A DNA stretch of 12,473 nt from Halobacteriales archaeon SW_10_68_16 (lineage in GTDB: Archaea > Halobacteriota > Halobacteria > Halobacteriales > Haloarculaceae): the NCBI GenBank assembly GCA_003023485.1, contig PXSG01000018.1, positions 1-12,473 of the forward strand. Reading direction: 5' to 3'. The notes beneath the pieces were generated by a model, which saw only the letters and a program-made list of their open reading frames with translations, did no database searches and was not told the origin of the DNA. Positions 1 through 7,397 of this stretch are shown here, piece by piece (position 1 is the stretch's first letter; the number at the start of each line of letters is the position of its first letter). The position numbers were made by a program, and so were the translations under genes.

Positions 1-1
1 C

Positions 2-1222
2 GACGAGGGACTGGGCGAGATGAATGAGGGCGGTGGTGGCGGCAACGTCGACGAACTCGAACACCGGCTGGACGAACTCGAAAACGAGGTCGGCAGCCTC
101 TCCTCGACGGTCAACACGGTGCGCAACGAGAACGAACAGATCTCCGAGAGCGTCGACGAGGTCGAGGAGAACGTCCGGAAACTGCTCGACATCTACGAGA
201 TGGTCACCCGCGGGGTCAACCCCTTCGCGGACGACATCGACGCCGGCATGGGCGGCATGGCCGAGGACGGTTCCTTCGGTCTGTTCGACGACGACGGCGG
301 TGGTGGCGAGGAGGAACAACTCGACGAGGACATCGCCGAGGCCGACGCCGAGGGCTTCTTCGACGACGACCTCGTCGAGGACGAGGGCATGAGCACTGAC
401 GCGGACGTCGACGACGTGCTCGGCGACTCGGGCGGCGGTAGCTCGGGCGGCGGCGCGGATTTCGAGGACAGTTTCGAGGACGGCTTCGACGCCGGCGGCG
501 ACGACCTCGACGGTTCGGACGCTGGGGGCGACGACGACGCCGGCGGGAAGTCCTTCGCGGAACTCAAAGACGAGTACGAGTCCGGCGAGGCAGACTGGGC
601 CGAGGAAGAGGACACGGGCGAGAAAGCGACCGACGGAGAGCCGGCCGAAAGCGACGCGGACGCCGGCGAGGAACTCTTCGACGACGCCGGCGAGGACTTC
701 GAGGGGGACCTGGGCGACGACGACCTGTTCGACGAGGTGATCGAAGAATCGGACGACACGGCGGACGCTGTTCCGGAAGCGCCCGCGGAGACAGCGGCCA
801 CCGACGCACCCGAACCGGAACCGTCGACCGGGGCGACGACCGCAGATGCGGCGGCCGCGTCCCGCGGTGCAGCAGAGACAGAGGCGGACGCCGCGGACGA
901 CGGCAAGCCCTACATCGGGACGCTCCCCGACGGGTTCGCGGCGGAGTTGATCGTCGTCGAGTGGCTGGAGTTCCTCGTGAGCGAGGCGGGCGTCCGCGAG
1001 ACCGCGAGGGCGATCGACTACTACGAGGACATCGACTGGATCGACGAGGGGGTCGCCGAGGACCTCCAGTCGTACCTCCGCGGGTTCGAGGGCGGGGGCG
1101 ACGGCACGCTGACCATCGACCACCACACGCAGAGCTTAGAGTTCATCGGCCAGCTCAACGGCGACGCCGTGGCGGCGAGCCGACTCCACGCGGGAGGTGG
1201 TGCCGATGGGCTTCAGCGTTAG
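2..1222 (+). CDS. arlCE: Archaellum motor/switch protein ArlCE (FlaCE), 5' end possibly outside the window
   Basis: This is a cytoplasmic archaellum component. In euryarchaea ArlC/D/E proteins form a ring at the base of the motor and, through CheF, link it to chemotactic CheY. Numbering from the first ATG in the window (position 20), three parts are visible. Residues 9-70 are a heptad-rich coiled coil ending in LLDIYEMVTRGVNPF, which is typical of the FlaC domain. Residues 70-295 are a low-complexity Asp/Glu/Gly linker. Residues 296-392 begin KPYIGTLPDGF and contain VVEWLEFLV and the DHHTQSLEFI segment, matching the FlaD/FlaE domain. The frame is open to the window edge with no upstream stop and there is no clear ribosome binding site before the ATG at 20, so the real start may lie upstream. 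The stop (TAG, 1220-1222) overlaps the next gene by 17 nt. The C+E fusion is usual in haloarchaea. The family call is firm; the start is not. Confidence 0.88.
   Translation, partial: DEGLGEMNEGGGGGNVDELEHRLDELENEVGSLSSTVNTVRNENEQISESVDEVEENVRKLLDIYEMVTRGVNPFADDIDAGMGGMAEDGSFGLFDDDGGGGEEEQLDEDIAEADAEGFFDDDLVEDEGMSTDADVDDVLGDSGGGSSGGGADFEDSFEDGFDAGGDDLDGSDAGGDDDAGGKSFAELKDEYESGEADWAEEEDTGEKATDGEPAESDADAGEELFDDAGEDFEGDLGDDDLFDEVIEESDDTADAVPEAPAETAATDAPEPEPSTGATTADAAAASRGAAETEADAADDGKPYIGTLPDGFAAELIVVEWLEFLVSEAGVRETARAIDYYEDIDWIDEGVAEDLQSYLRGFEGGGDGTLTIDHHTQSLEFIGQLNGDAVAASRLHAGGGADGLQR
1193..1199 (+). promoter_or_regulatory. Shine-Dalgarno site deciding the first arlF start
   Basis: GGAGGTG lies 6 nt before the ATG at 1206. 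GTG codons at 1197 and 1200 are also in frame but overlap or abut this site. The same heptamer with the same 6-nt spacer precedes the paralogous gene downstream, which favours the ATG at 1206 over the upstream GTGs. Confidence 0.7.
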
Positions 1223-1643
1223 CGGCGCCGCAGCCATCATCTTCGCCAGCCTGTTCATCGCCTTCGGCATGTGGTACAGCGCGGGGATGAACAGCTTCGA
1301 GCGAGTCACCGAGGCCCAGAACGACCGCACCGACACGGTCCTCGAGACCAGCAACACCGACATCGAGATCGTCTCGACGACCTACGCCGCGAGCGAGGAC
1401 AACCTCACCGTGCGGGTCAACAACACGGGCACAGCCCAGCTGTCGGTCTCGGACACCGACCTCATCGTCGACGGCGAGTACCGGACGGACTGGGCCGAGA
1501 GTTCGGTCGCGGGCGACCGCGAGACCGACCTGTGGCTGGCCGGCGAACAGCTGAAGATCAACGTCTCGGCGTCGTCCCAGCCCGACCGCGTCAAGGTCGT
1601 GGCCGACACCGGCGTCGCGGATACAGCGGAGGTGTCGGGCTGA
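1206..1643 (+). CDS. arlF: Archaellum stator protein ArlF (FlaF), first copy
   Basis: ArlF is an envelope protein of the archaellum stator. Its extracellular beta-sandwich binds the S-layer and works with ArlG to hold the motor. The 145-residue product starts MGFSVSGAAA with one hydrophobic anchor helix at about residues 7-28. A beta-rich domain follows, with LTVRVNNTG, VDGEYR, WLAGEQL and RVKVVADTGVAD, which are typical ArlF segments. The ATG at 1206 was chosen over in-frame GTGs at 1197 and 1200 because of the Shine-Dalgarno spacing and alignment with the paralogue downstream. The start lies inside the end of arlCE, so translation is probably coupled. The next gene begins 18 nt after the stop. 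It is co-transcribed with the other arl genes. Confidence 0.85.
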   Translation: MGFSVSGAAAIIFASLFIAFGMWYSAGMNSFERVTEAQNDRTDTVLETSNTDIEIVSTTYAASEDNLTVRVNNTGTAQLSVSDTDLIVDGEYRTDWAESSVAGDRETDLWLAGEQLKINVSASSQPDRVKVVADTGVADTAEVSG

Positions 1644-1648
1644 TGTCC

Positions 1649-1655
1649 GGAGGTG
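1649..1655 (+). promoter_or_regulatory. Shine-Dalgarno site deciding the second arlF start
   Basis: GGAGGTG is followed by a 6-nt spacer and GTG at 1662. It is exactly 456 nt downstream of the equivalent site of the first arlF copy. An in-frame GTG at 1653 overlaps this site and is unlikely to be the start. Confidence 0.65.
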
Positions 1656-1661
1656 AGACCG

Positions 1662-2114
1662 GTGGGGTTTAGCACCAGCGGGAGTCTCCTGCTGGTCTTT
1701 TTCGCGCTGTTCGTCGCGGTCGGGACGCTCTACTCCGTCTCGGCCAACACCACCGAGGAACTGACCGAGGCGACGGACGACCAGCAGGAACGGATCGACG
1801 ACGTCCAGCAGTCGCGGGTCAACGTGACCGCGGCGACCTGGGACCCGTCTGTGGGGAATCTCACCATCCGCGTGAACAACACCGGCGAGACGAGGCTGGA
1901 CGCGGCCGACGTCGACGTCATCGTCGACGGCGAGTACCGCGACACTACCGACTTCGAGCGCGTCGAGGTCGCGGGCACGGACTCGACGGTCTGGCTGCCC
2001 GGCGAACAGCTCGTCCTCGAGGACGCCGACGTCGCAACCAAGCCCACCCGGGTGAAAGTCGTCACCGGCCCCGGCGTGGCCGACATCGCGTTCGTCACGG
2101 AGGTGAGTGGCTGA
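1662..2114 (+). CDS. arlF: Archaellum stator protein ArlF-like (FlaF), second tandem copy
   Basis: This is a second ArlF-type protein of 150 residues, starting with GTG as (M)GFSTSGSLL. It has a single N-terminal hydrophobic helix (about residues 7-26) and an envelope-exposed beta domain. It aligns with the preceding gene over its full length: [13 protein letters not shown] against [21 protein letters not shown] against LIVDGEYR, WLPGEQL against WLAGEQL, and RVKVV...GVAD near the C terminus. The two therefore look like a tandem duplication that has since diverged. Its likely role is the same, as stator/S-layer contact. Whether both copies are needed or one is specialised cannot be told from sequence. 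The stop overlaps the arlG start (TGATG). An arlG-type identity is less likely because the next gene fits ArlG better. Confidence 0.8.
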   Translation: MGFSTSGSLLLVFFALFVAVGTLYSVSANTTEELTEATDDQQERIDDVQQSRVNVTAATWDPSVGNLTIRVNNTGETRLDAADVDVIVDGEYRDTTDFERVEVAGTDSTVWLPGEQLVLEDADVATKPTRVKVVTGPGVADIAFVTEVSG

Positions 2115-2593
2115 TGGCCAGCGTCTCCGTCTCGCACCTGATCTTGTTCATTGCGAGCATGCTCATCGCGGCCAGCGTCGCGGGCGTGTTCACCAGCAGC
2201 GTCGACCGGCTGAGCGGCGCCATCGACGACCAGGGCGTGCAGGTCAGCGACGACGTCCGGACCGACGTCGAGATCATCAGCGACAACGGCACCGGCGCCT
2301 GCGTCTACGACTGCGACGGCAACGACAACCTCACCCTCCACATCAAGAACACGGGAACGACGACGTTACCGGCCGAGAGCGATCAGATGGACGTCTTCGT
2401 CAACGGTCAGTTCCAGGGCGAGTCGTCTGTCAGCGTCCAGGTCGTCGGCGACGCAGACCGGTGGCGGCCGGGCGAGGTCGTCCGGGTGAACGTCAGCGTC
2501 GACCGGTCGCAGCTGCGGACGGACAACCGCGCGAAGGTCATCGTGAACGGGGACGAAGAAGTGTTCGAGTTCAGAACGCCAGGGATAGCATGA
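2114..2593 (+). CDS. arlG: Archaellum stator protein ArlG (FlaG)
   Basis: ArlG partners ArlF in the archaellum stator. It is membrane-anchored with its beta-sandwich domain outside the cell membrane. The 159-residue product has an anchor helix at about residues 7-27 ([17 protein letters not shown]). A soluble domain follows, with [33 protein letters not shown] and a C-terminal RAKVIVNG segment, giving the same general fold signature as ArlF. Two cysteines near residue 60 (CVYDC) could form a disulfide. The start is supported by GGAGGTG at 2099-2105, 8 nt upstream. The start overlaps the preceding stop as TGATG, and its own stop overlaps the arlH start as ATGA. Confidence 0.82.
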   Translation: MASVSVSHLILFIASMLIAASVAGVFTSSVDRLSGAIDDQGVQVSDDVRTDVEIISDNGTGACVYDCDGNDNLTLHIKNTGTTTLPAESDQMDVFVNGQFQGESSVSVQVVGDADRWRPGEVVRVNVSVDRSQLRTDNRAKVIVNGDEEVFEFRTPGIA

Positions 2594-3351
2594 GTGTCGC
2601 AGAGACCGACCTCTTCTCGATCGGCCTGAAAGAGCGGGACCGTCTCGACAAGGAACTGGGCGGCGGCCTCCCGCCGGGCAGTATCGTCCTCATCGAGGGC
2701 GACTACGGCGCCGGCAAGTCCGCGCTCAGCCAGCGGTTCTCCTATGGCCTCTGTGAGGAGGGCCACACCGTCACGCTGCTGTCGACGGAGCTGACCGTCG
2801 GCTCGTTCTTAGAGCAGATGCACTCGCTCGATTACAGTATGGTCGACCACATGCTCGACGAGAACATCCTCTTTTTGCACGCGGACATCGGCGACTCGAA
2901 GAACACCTTCTCCGAGGGCGACGAGGGCGACCGGATGGACCTCCTCAAGCGGCTGATGGACGCGGAGGTGATGTGGGACTCGGACGTCATCATCGTCGAC
3001 ACGTTCGACGCCATCCTCCGCAACGACCCCAAATTCGAGGCCCTGGTCCGGCAAAACGAGGAGCGCCAGGCGGCCCTGGAGATCATCTCCTTTTTCCGGG
3101 ACGTCATCTCGCAGGGAAAGGTGATCGTCCTCACCGTGGACCCGACGACCTTAGAGGAGGAGGCGCTCGGTCCCTTCCGGTCGATCGCGGACGTGTTCCT
3201 CGAACTGGAGATGGTCGAGGTCGGCAACGACGTCCGCCGCCAGATCAGCGTCCTCCGGTTTGCGGGCATGGGCGAACAGGTCGGCGACACCATCGGCTAC
3301 TCGGTGCGCTCGGGCACCGGCATCGTCATCGAGAGTCGGAGCGTCACATGA
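2590..3351 (+). CDS. arlH: Archaellum motor regulator ArlH (FlaH), KaiC/RecA-like ATP-binding protein
   Basis: ArlH is a cytoplasmic KaiC-like protein that sits on the ArlI hexamer and regulates motor assembly and function through nucleotide binding. The product has 253 residues, a usual length for the family. Walker A is GDYGAGKS at residues 37-44. The hydrophobic Walker B strand DVIIVDTFD spans 132-140. [11 protein letters not shown] and the later VIVLTVDP strand are typical of the RecA fold. The start ATG at 2590 overlaps the arlG stop (ATGA). The frame is open further upstream, but that extension lies over arlG and reads as non-acidic Arg/Gln-rich shadow sequence. The stop overlaps the arlI start, again as ATGA. 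No missing key residue is seen. Confidence 0.93.
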   Translation: MSVAETDLFSIGLKERDRLDKELGGGLPPGSIVLIEGDYGAGKSALSQRFSYGLCEEGHTVTLLSTELTVGSFLEQMHSLDYSMVDHMLDENILFLHADIGDSKNTFSEGDEGDRMDLLKRLMDAEVMWDSDVIIVDTFDAILRNDPKFEALVRQNEERQAALEIISFFRDVISQGKVIVLTVDPTTLEEEALGPFRSIADVFLELEMVEVGNDVRRQISVLRFAGMGEQVGDTIGYSVRSGTGIVIESRSVT

Positions 3352-4948
3352 CAGACCACGGCACCCCGAACCCGTCGGACGAACTCCGGCAACACGCCGC
3401 CAGGCGTCCCCACCTGCGGGAGCACCTCCAGAAGTTCAAGCAGATCACGGGGGAGTTCCCGCTGTTCATCGAGGAGGCCGACGACGAGTACGAGTCCGAC
3501 CGGCCGAACGTCCTCTACCCGGTCGGCGGGCCCATCTACACGCACATCTACGGCGACGTCGGCCAGGACACCAAGTACTACGCCATCGAACCGGAACTCG
3601 ACGAGGAGGAGCATGCCGTCTTCGGAAAGGTCCGCGACCGGCTGCTCGAACGGAGCGTCACCAAACCCGCTCCCCAGGACGAGGCCGAGTACGACGACCG
3701 CATCGAGGAACTCCTCCAGGAGACCACCCGCGTCAAGACCCGCGAATCGGGCGGGGGCGTCCTGACGCGGCTCTCGAAGCTCACCGACGTCGGGAAAGTC
3801 GAGGTGAAAGAGGGGACCTACGAGAACATCCGCTACCGGCTCAACCGCGACATCGTCGGCCTGGGGCCGCTGGAACCGGTGATGCGCGACCCGGCAAACG
3901 AGGACATCCACGTCGTCGGCCGCGACCAGTGTTTCGTCGATCACTCGGTGTACTCGATGCTCGAGACCACCGTCGAGTGGGAGAGCGAGGAGGCCTTCGA
4001 CCAGTGGCTGCGCAACATGGGCGAGCGCATCGGCGACCCCCTCTCGGATTCGGACCCCATCGTCGACTCGACGCTGCCCGACGGGTCCCGGTTGAACGTC
4101 ATCTACTCCGACGACGTCTCGGTCCAGGGCCCCTCGCTGACCATCCGCCAGGGCGACGAGGTCCCCCTCTCGATCTTCCAGATCACCAAGTGGGGCACGC
4201 TCAGCCCCGAACTCGCCGCGTACCTCTGGCTGTGCCTCGAGAACGAACAGACGATCTTCGTCGTCGGGGAGACCGCCTCCGGGAAGACCACGACGCTCAA
4301 TTCGATCATGGCGTTCATTCCCCGCGACTCGAAGATCTACACGGCCGAGGACACCGCCGAGGTTATCCCGCCCCACGACACCTGGCAGCAACTGCTCACC
4401 CGCGAGGGCGAAGACGAGTCGACGAGCGTCGACATGTTCGACCTGGTGGCCGCAGCCCTCCGTTCGCGGCCCGACTACATCATCGTGGGTGAGGTCCGTG
4501 GCGAGGAGGGCCGGATGGCCTTCCAGGCCGCCCAGACCGGCCACCCCGTGATGTTGACCTTCCACGCCTCCGACATCGTCTCGATGATCCAGCGGTTCAC
4601 CGGCGAGCCCATCAACGTCCCCGAGACGTTCATGGACAACGCCGACGTGGCGCTGTTCCAGAACCGCGTCAAGCAGGGCGACGAGGTGTTGCGCCGGGGG
4701 ACCCCGTCGAGGACGAGATCGTCTTCCAGGGGATGAACAACTCCTACGTCCTCGAGGAACAGATCGCGACCCTGCTCGGTTACGCGGACACCCGTGACAT
4801 CTACGACGACCTGCAGTTCCGGGCCCGCGTCATCGAGCGCGCCATCCAGGAGAACATCCTCGACTACTACGAGGTCAACGAGATGATCGCCGACTTCCAG
4901 CGCGACGGCGTGGAGGGGTTGCCCTTCGACATCTACAGACAGGACTGA
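3348..4948 (+). pseudogene. arlI: Archaellum motor ATPase ArlI (FlaI), frameshifted with an internal deletion
   Basis: ArlI is the hexameric secretion-type ATPase that drives archaellin assembly and rotation. The first frame runs 3348-4736 and keeps all core motifs: Walker A GETASGKT at residues 307-314, the Asp box YTAEDTAEV from 331, Walker B DYIIVGEVRGEE at 376-387 and the His box GHPVMLTFHASD at 398-409. After VLRR (residues 447-450, to 4697) the frame changes to a meaningless Arg/Ser-rich tail that stops at 4736. From 4700, in another frame, typical ArlI sequence resumes (DPVEDEIVFQG...) and runs 82 codons to the stop at 4946-4948. From memory of the family, about 25 residues (the VTS..E..GY ... 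F.W stretch) normally lie between RR and DP. The phase change fits loss of about 73 nt. The ATPase core is present, but the C-terminal part is broken. It could be a genuine mutation or an assembly error. Confidence 0.85.
4733..4948 (+). CDS. C-terminal ArlI fragment, possibly translated by reinitiation
   Basis: This 71-residue segment begins MNNSYVLEEQI and ends DIYRQD, the normal end of ArlI (helical C-terminal region). Its ATG overlaps the TGA that ends the shifted first frame (ATGA at 4733-4736). It could in principle be made by termination-reinitiation, like the ATGA-coupled arlH and arlI starts. The methionine is probably just an ordinary internal residue of intact ArlI. The fragment lacks any catalytic motif and the beta-strands just before it. 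The stop overlaps the arlJ start as TGATG. Confidence 0.35.
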   Translation: MNNSYVLEEQIATLLGYADTRDIYDDLQFRARVIERAIQENILDYYEVNEMIADFQRDGVEGLPFDIYRQD

Positions 4949-6702
4949 TGGCGACCGAAGAGACCGACTCGACGCTGGAGTTGACCGCCTCGGGGGTCGC
5001 CGAGGACCTCCTCGAGTCCTACCGCCAGATGCACATTCCGATGGGGCGGTACGTCACGTTCATCCTCCTGCCGTCGCTCGGCTTTCTCCTGCTGACGACC
5101 GTCGCGGCGCTCCTGCTGGACCTGCCGCTGATGATCAAGCTCCCGATCCCGCTTCTGGGACTGCTCGCGTTCGTCTCGGCGGTGTTCTACCCGCAGATCC
5201 TCCTCTCCCAGCGCAGGCGCCAGCTCAACAACCGGTTTCACCTGCTGGTGACACACATGACGGTGCTGGCGACGACGAAGATCGACCGCATGGAGGTGTT
5301 CCGGACGCTGGCCGAGGAGGAGGAGTACGGCGAACTGGCGAACGAGATGCACCGGATCGTCGAACTGGTCGACACCTGGAACCAGAGCCTGGACGACGCC
5401 TGCCGGCGCCGCGCCAAGGAGGTCCCAAGCGAGACGGTTTCGGACTTCTTCGAACGCCTCGCCTACACGATGGGGGCCGGTCAGGCGCTGGACGACTACC
5501 TGCTCTCCGAGCAGGAACAGATCATCCAGAACTACAAGACGGTCTACGAGGGGACGCTTGGCAACCTCGACGTGATGAAGGACCTCTACCTGTCGATGAT
5601 CCTCGCGATGACGTTCGCGCTCGTGTTCGCGGTGGTGTTGCCCGTCCTGACCGGGACCGATCCCACGCTGACGGTCAGTGCCGTCATCGTCATGTACATT
5701 TTCGTCCAGTCGGGGTTCTTCCTGGCCATCCGGTCGATGGCGCCGTACGACCCGCTGTGGTACCCCCCCCAGAAGTACGACTCCCCGGTCGACGACAGAG
5801 TCAGGAACAGCTTCATCGCCGGCGTTGGCCTCTCGGCGCTGCTGTTTTTCATCTCGCTGGGTGGGCTCGTCGGTATCCTCCCGGTTCGCCTCGGCGACCT
5901 CGTCCCCTTCCTCTCGGCACCGCTCCCGCTTCCCTTGCTCGCGGCCATCCCGATGACGCCGCTGCTCATCCCCGGGGTCGTCATCCGTCAGGAGGAGGGG
6001 CGCGTCAAGGGCCGCGACGAGGAGTTCCCGAGTTTCATCCGCGCGCTCGGGGCCACCGAAGGGGCCAAACAGTCGACGACGGGGACGGTCCTCCAGTCGC
6101 TCCGGACCAAGGACTTCGGGCCGCTGACCCCCGCCGTCGACAACCTCTACAAGCGGCTGAACCTCCGGATCGAACCCGCCGACGCCTGGCGCCACTTCAC
6201 CGCCGACTGCCGGTCCTATCTCGTCCAGACGTTCTCCGAGATGTACCTGGTGGGCCGCGAGATGGGCGGCTCGCCGAAACTGTTGGGCGAACTCATCGCC
6301 GAGAACATGAACGAGGTGCTGAAACTCCGCCAGCAGCGCCAGCAGGCCACCGTGACGCTCATCGGCCTCCTCTATGGCATCACTGCCGCCTCGACGTTCG
6401 CGTTCTTCATCGGCCTCCAGGTCGTCAACCTCCTCTCGCAGATGAGTCTCGATCTGGAGTCCAACGCCGTCAACTTCGACGTCGCGTCGCTGATCAACAC
6501 CGAGGTCTACAACATCCCGCTCGTCGAGTTCCTGCTGGTCGTCGTCATCATGTTCTCGGCGATGCTCTCGGCGCTGATGATCCGGACCGTCGACGGCGGC
6601 CACAAGATGAACACCTACATGCACTTCGTGTTGCTGACCTGGATCGGCGCCATCGTTGCCATCGGTACGAAGGTGCTTGTCGCCACGGTGATCTCGATTT
6701 AG
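4948..6702 (+). CDS. arlJ: Archaellum membrane platform protein ArlJ (FlaJ)
   Basis: ArlJ is the polytopic membrane core of the archaellum motor, on which the ArlI hexamer docks. It is homologous to type II secretion/type IV pilus platform proteins (T2SSF domain, twice). The 584-residue product has hydrophobic segments at about 35-58 and 62-80, then a cytoplasmic basic/helical domain. Further segments lie at about 213-235 and 240-262, at 289-345 (two or three), then a second cytoplasmic domain (about 346-465), and finally at about 467-495, 527-547 and 558-583. Charged cytoplasmic loops containing the GQALDDYL and GGSPKLLGELIAENM segments match the family. The start overlaps the arlI stop, so expression is translationally coupled. 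No disruption is seen. It is the last gene of the operon; stem-loops follow. Confidence 0.93.
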   Translation: MATEETDSTLELTASGVAEDLLESYRQMHIPMGRYVTFILLPSLGFLLLTTVAALLLDLPLMIKLPIPLLGLLAFVSAVFYPQILLSQRRRQLNNRFHLLVTHMTVLATTKIDRMEVFRTLAEEEEYGELANEMHRIVELVDTWNQSLDDACRRRAKEVPSETVSDFFERLAYTMGAGQALDDYLLSEQEQIIQNYKTVYEGTLGNLDVMKDLYLSMILAMTFALVFAVVLPVLTGTDPTLTVSAVIVMYIFVQSGFFLAIRSMAPYDPLWYPPQKYDSPVDDRVRNSFIAGVGLSALLFFISLGGLVGILPVRLGDLVPFLSAPLPLPLLAAIPMTPLLIPGVVIRQEEGRVKGRDEEFPSFIRALGATEGAKQSTTGTVLQSLRTKDFGPLTPAVDNLYKRLNLRIEPADAWRHFTADCRSYLVQTFSEMYLVGREMGGSPKLLGELIAENMNEVLKLRQQRQQATVTLIGLLYGITAASTFAFFIGLQVVNLLSQMSLDLESNAVNFDVASLINTEVYNIPLVEFLLVVVIMFSAMLSALMIRTVDGGHKMNTYMHFVLLTWIGAIVAIGTKVLVATVISI

Positions 6703-6767
6703 CTCCCTCGTTTCACTCGGTCGCTAACCCGGTTGTATCCGGTGTTTTGGATCCTTCCAGTCGTGCT

Positions 6768-6847
6768 CGTCACGCTCGCGGTGCTCGCGTGACGCCCTGG
6801 TCCGGCATCTGGCTGTGCCGGCCGTCGAGCATTTGCCTTTTCCCTCT
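6768..6847 (+). terminator. Likely transcription terminator of the arl operon
   Basis: Two stem-loops lie in the 165-nt gap after arlJ. CGTCACGC (6768-6775) pairs with GCGTGACG (6787-6794) around an 11-nt loop. CCGGCA (6802-6807) pairs with TGCCGG (6816-6821) around an 8-nt loop. A pyrimidine-rich tract (TTTGCCTTTTCCCTCTT, about 6831-6847) follows. T-rich tracts are the main archaeal termination signal; the hairpins may add stability. The same tract could alternatively serve as a weak promoter element for the next gene. Confidence 0.4.
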
Positions 6848-6867
6848 TGATCGGTTCGTTGGGAACG

Positions 6868-7311
6868 ATGACAGCCGACGACCGCGCGGCGTTCCTCGCC
6901 GGCGACCGGCCCGACGACGTCCTCGTGTACCTCTCCGCGGAGGCAGTCTCCGACCCGGCGGCACTCGAAGCACACGGCGAGCGCGTCGATGGCGGCCTCG
7001 TCCTCGTGTTGTCCGGCGAGCGGGCTCGGGGGGTCTTCCAGCGGGCGGCAGGTATCGATCCGATGGCGTTCGCCAGGGAGGCGATGGACACTGCGGGCGA
7101 GATCCGCCGGGACTGCACCGGCGGGGTCTGTCCGGCCAGCGACTCGGACGGCGGGTCGGATCACACCGCGCGGTTCGTCTTCGCGTTCGCCGAGGCGCAA
7201 AACGAGGACGTGGGCGGACTGTACGCCGAAGGGGACGTCATCCACGCCTACGTCGCCTGCACCTGCGGCGAGCGGTACTCGGACAAGTGGGTGGCCGGGG
7301 AACGGTCGTGA
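6868..7311 (+). CDS. DUF5807-like haloarchaeal small protein with four cysteines
   Basis: This is a 147-residue acidic cytoplasmic protein of unknown function, starting MTADDRAAFLAGDRPDDVLVY. From memory it resembles the haloarchaeal DUF5807 family; this was not searched. A conserved-looking core near residues 105-140 includes FAFAEAQNEDVGGLYAEGDV and then ACTCGERYSDKW. Cysteines at 83 and 88 (CTGGVC) and at 131 and 133 (CTC) could together bind a metal such as zinc. The ATG at 6868 was preferred over a TTG at 6847 because the TTG lies in the T-rich intergenic tract and would add a non-acidic stretch. It follows arlJ by 165 nt and is probably a separate transcript. It converges on sucD with an 86-nt gap. 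Nothing in the sequence ties it to motility. Confidence 0.8.
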   Translation: MTADDRAAFLAGDRPDDVLVYLSAEAVSDPAALEAHGERVDGGLVLVLSGERARGVFQRAAGIDPMAFAREAMDTAGEIRRDCTGGVCPASDSDGGSDHTARFVFAFAEAQNEDVGGLYAEGDVIHAYVACTCGERYSDKWVAGERS

Positions 7312-7339
7312 AATCGTTCAGGATACCGTCGAGAAAGCT

Positions 7340-7396
7340 CCCGGCCGCTCGACCGCTCCGGGCCTCGCTGCGGCCCTCGACCTGCGGCCTGCGGTC
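7340..7396. terminator. GC-rich inverted repeats between convergent genes, possible bidirectional terminator
   Basis: The 86-nt gap between the DUF5807-like gene and sucD holds several short inverted repeats: CCCGG (7340-7344) with CCGGG (7358-7362), GGGCC (7360-7364) with GGCCC (7372-7376), and GACCGC (7351-7356) with GCGGTC (7391-7396). They are mutually exclusive in part, and no long T-tract is present. Transcription of both genes must end about here, but these repeats may simply reflect the high GC content. Confidence 0.25.
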
Positions 7397-7397
7397 C

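Noticed and set aside
20..22. A firm start of ArlCE at the ATG at position 20
   Set aside because: The frame stays open to the window edge, and haloarchaeal ArlCE proteins usually have more sequence before the coiled coil, so this start cannot be confirmed from the window.
193..906. A Ser/Pro-rich 237-codon frame antisense to the arlCE linker
   Set aside because: It is the complement of Asp/Gly/Glu codon runs in the linker, with no signal peptide or independent promoter.
3297..4565. A 422-codon open frame antisense to arlI
   Set aside because: It lies fully opposite the conserved ArlI ATPase motifs. Its apparently plausible acidic composition comes from the mirrored codon bias of the sense strand.
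4933..6624. A 563-codon open frame antisense to arlJ
   Set aside because: arlJ is clearly real on the other strand. The antisense product is a His/Arg/Glu-rich low-complexity sequence without family features.
7340..7396. A structured RNA gene between the DUF5807-like gene and sucD
   Set aside because: Only short competing GC stems are present, with no promoter element. High GC content alone can explain them.
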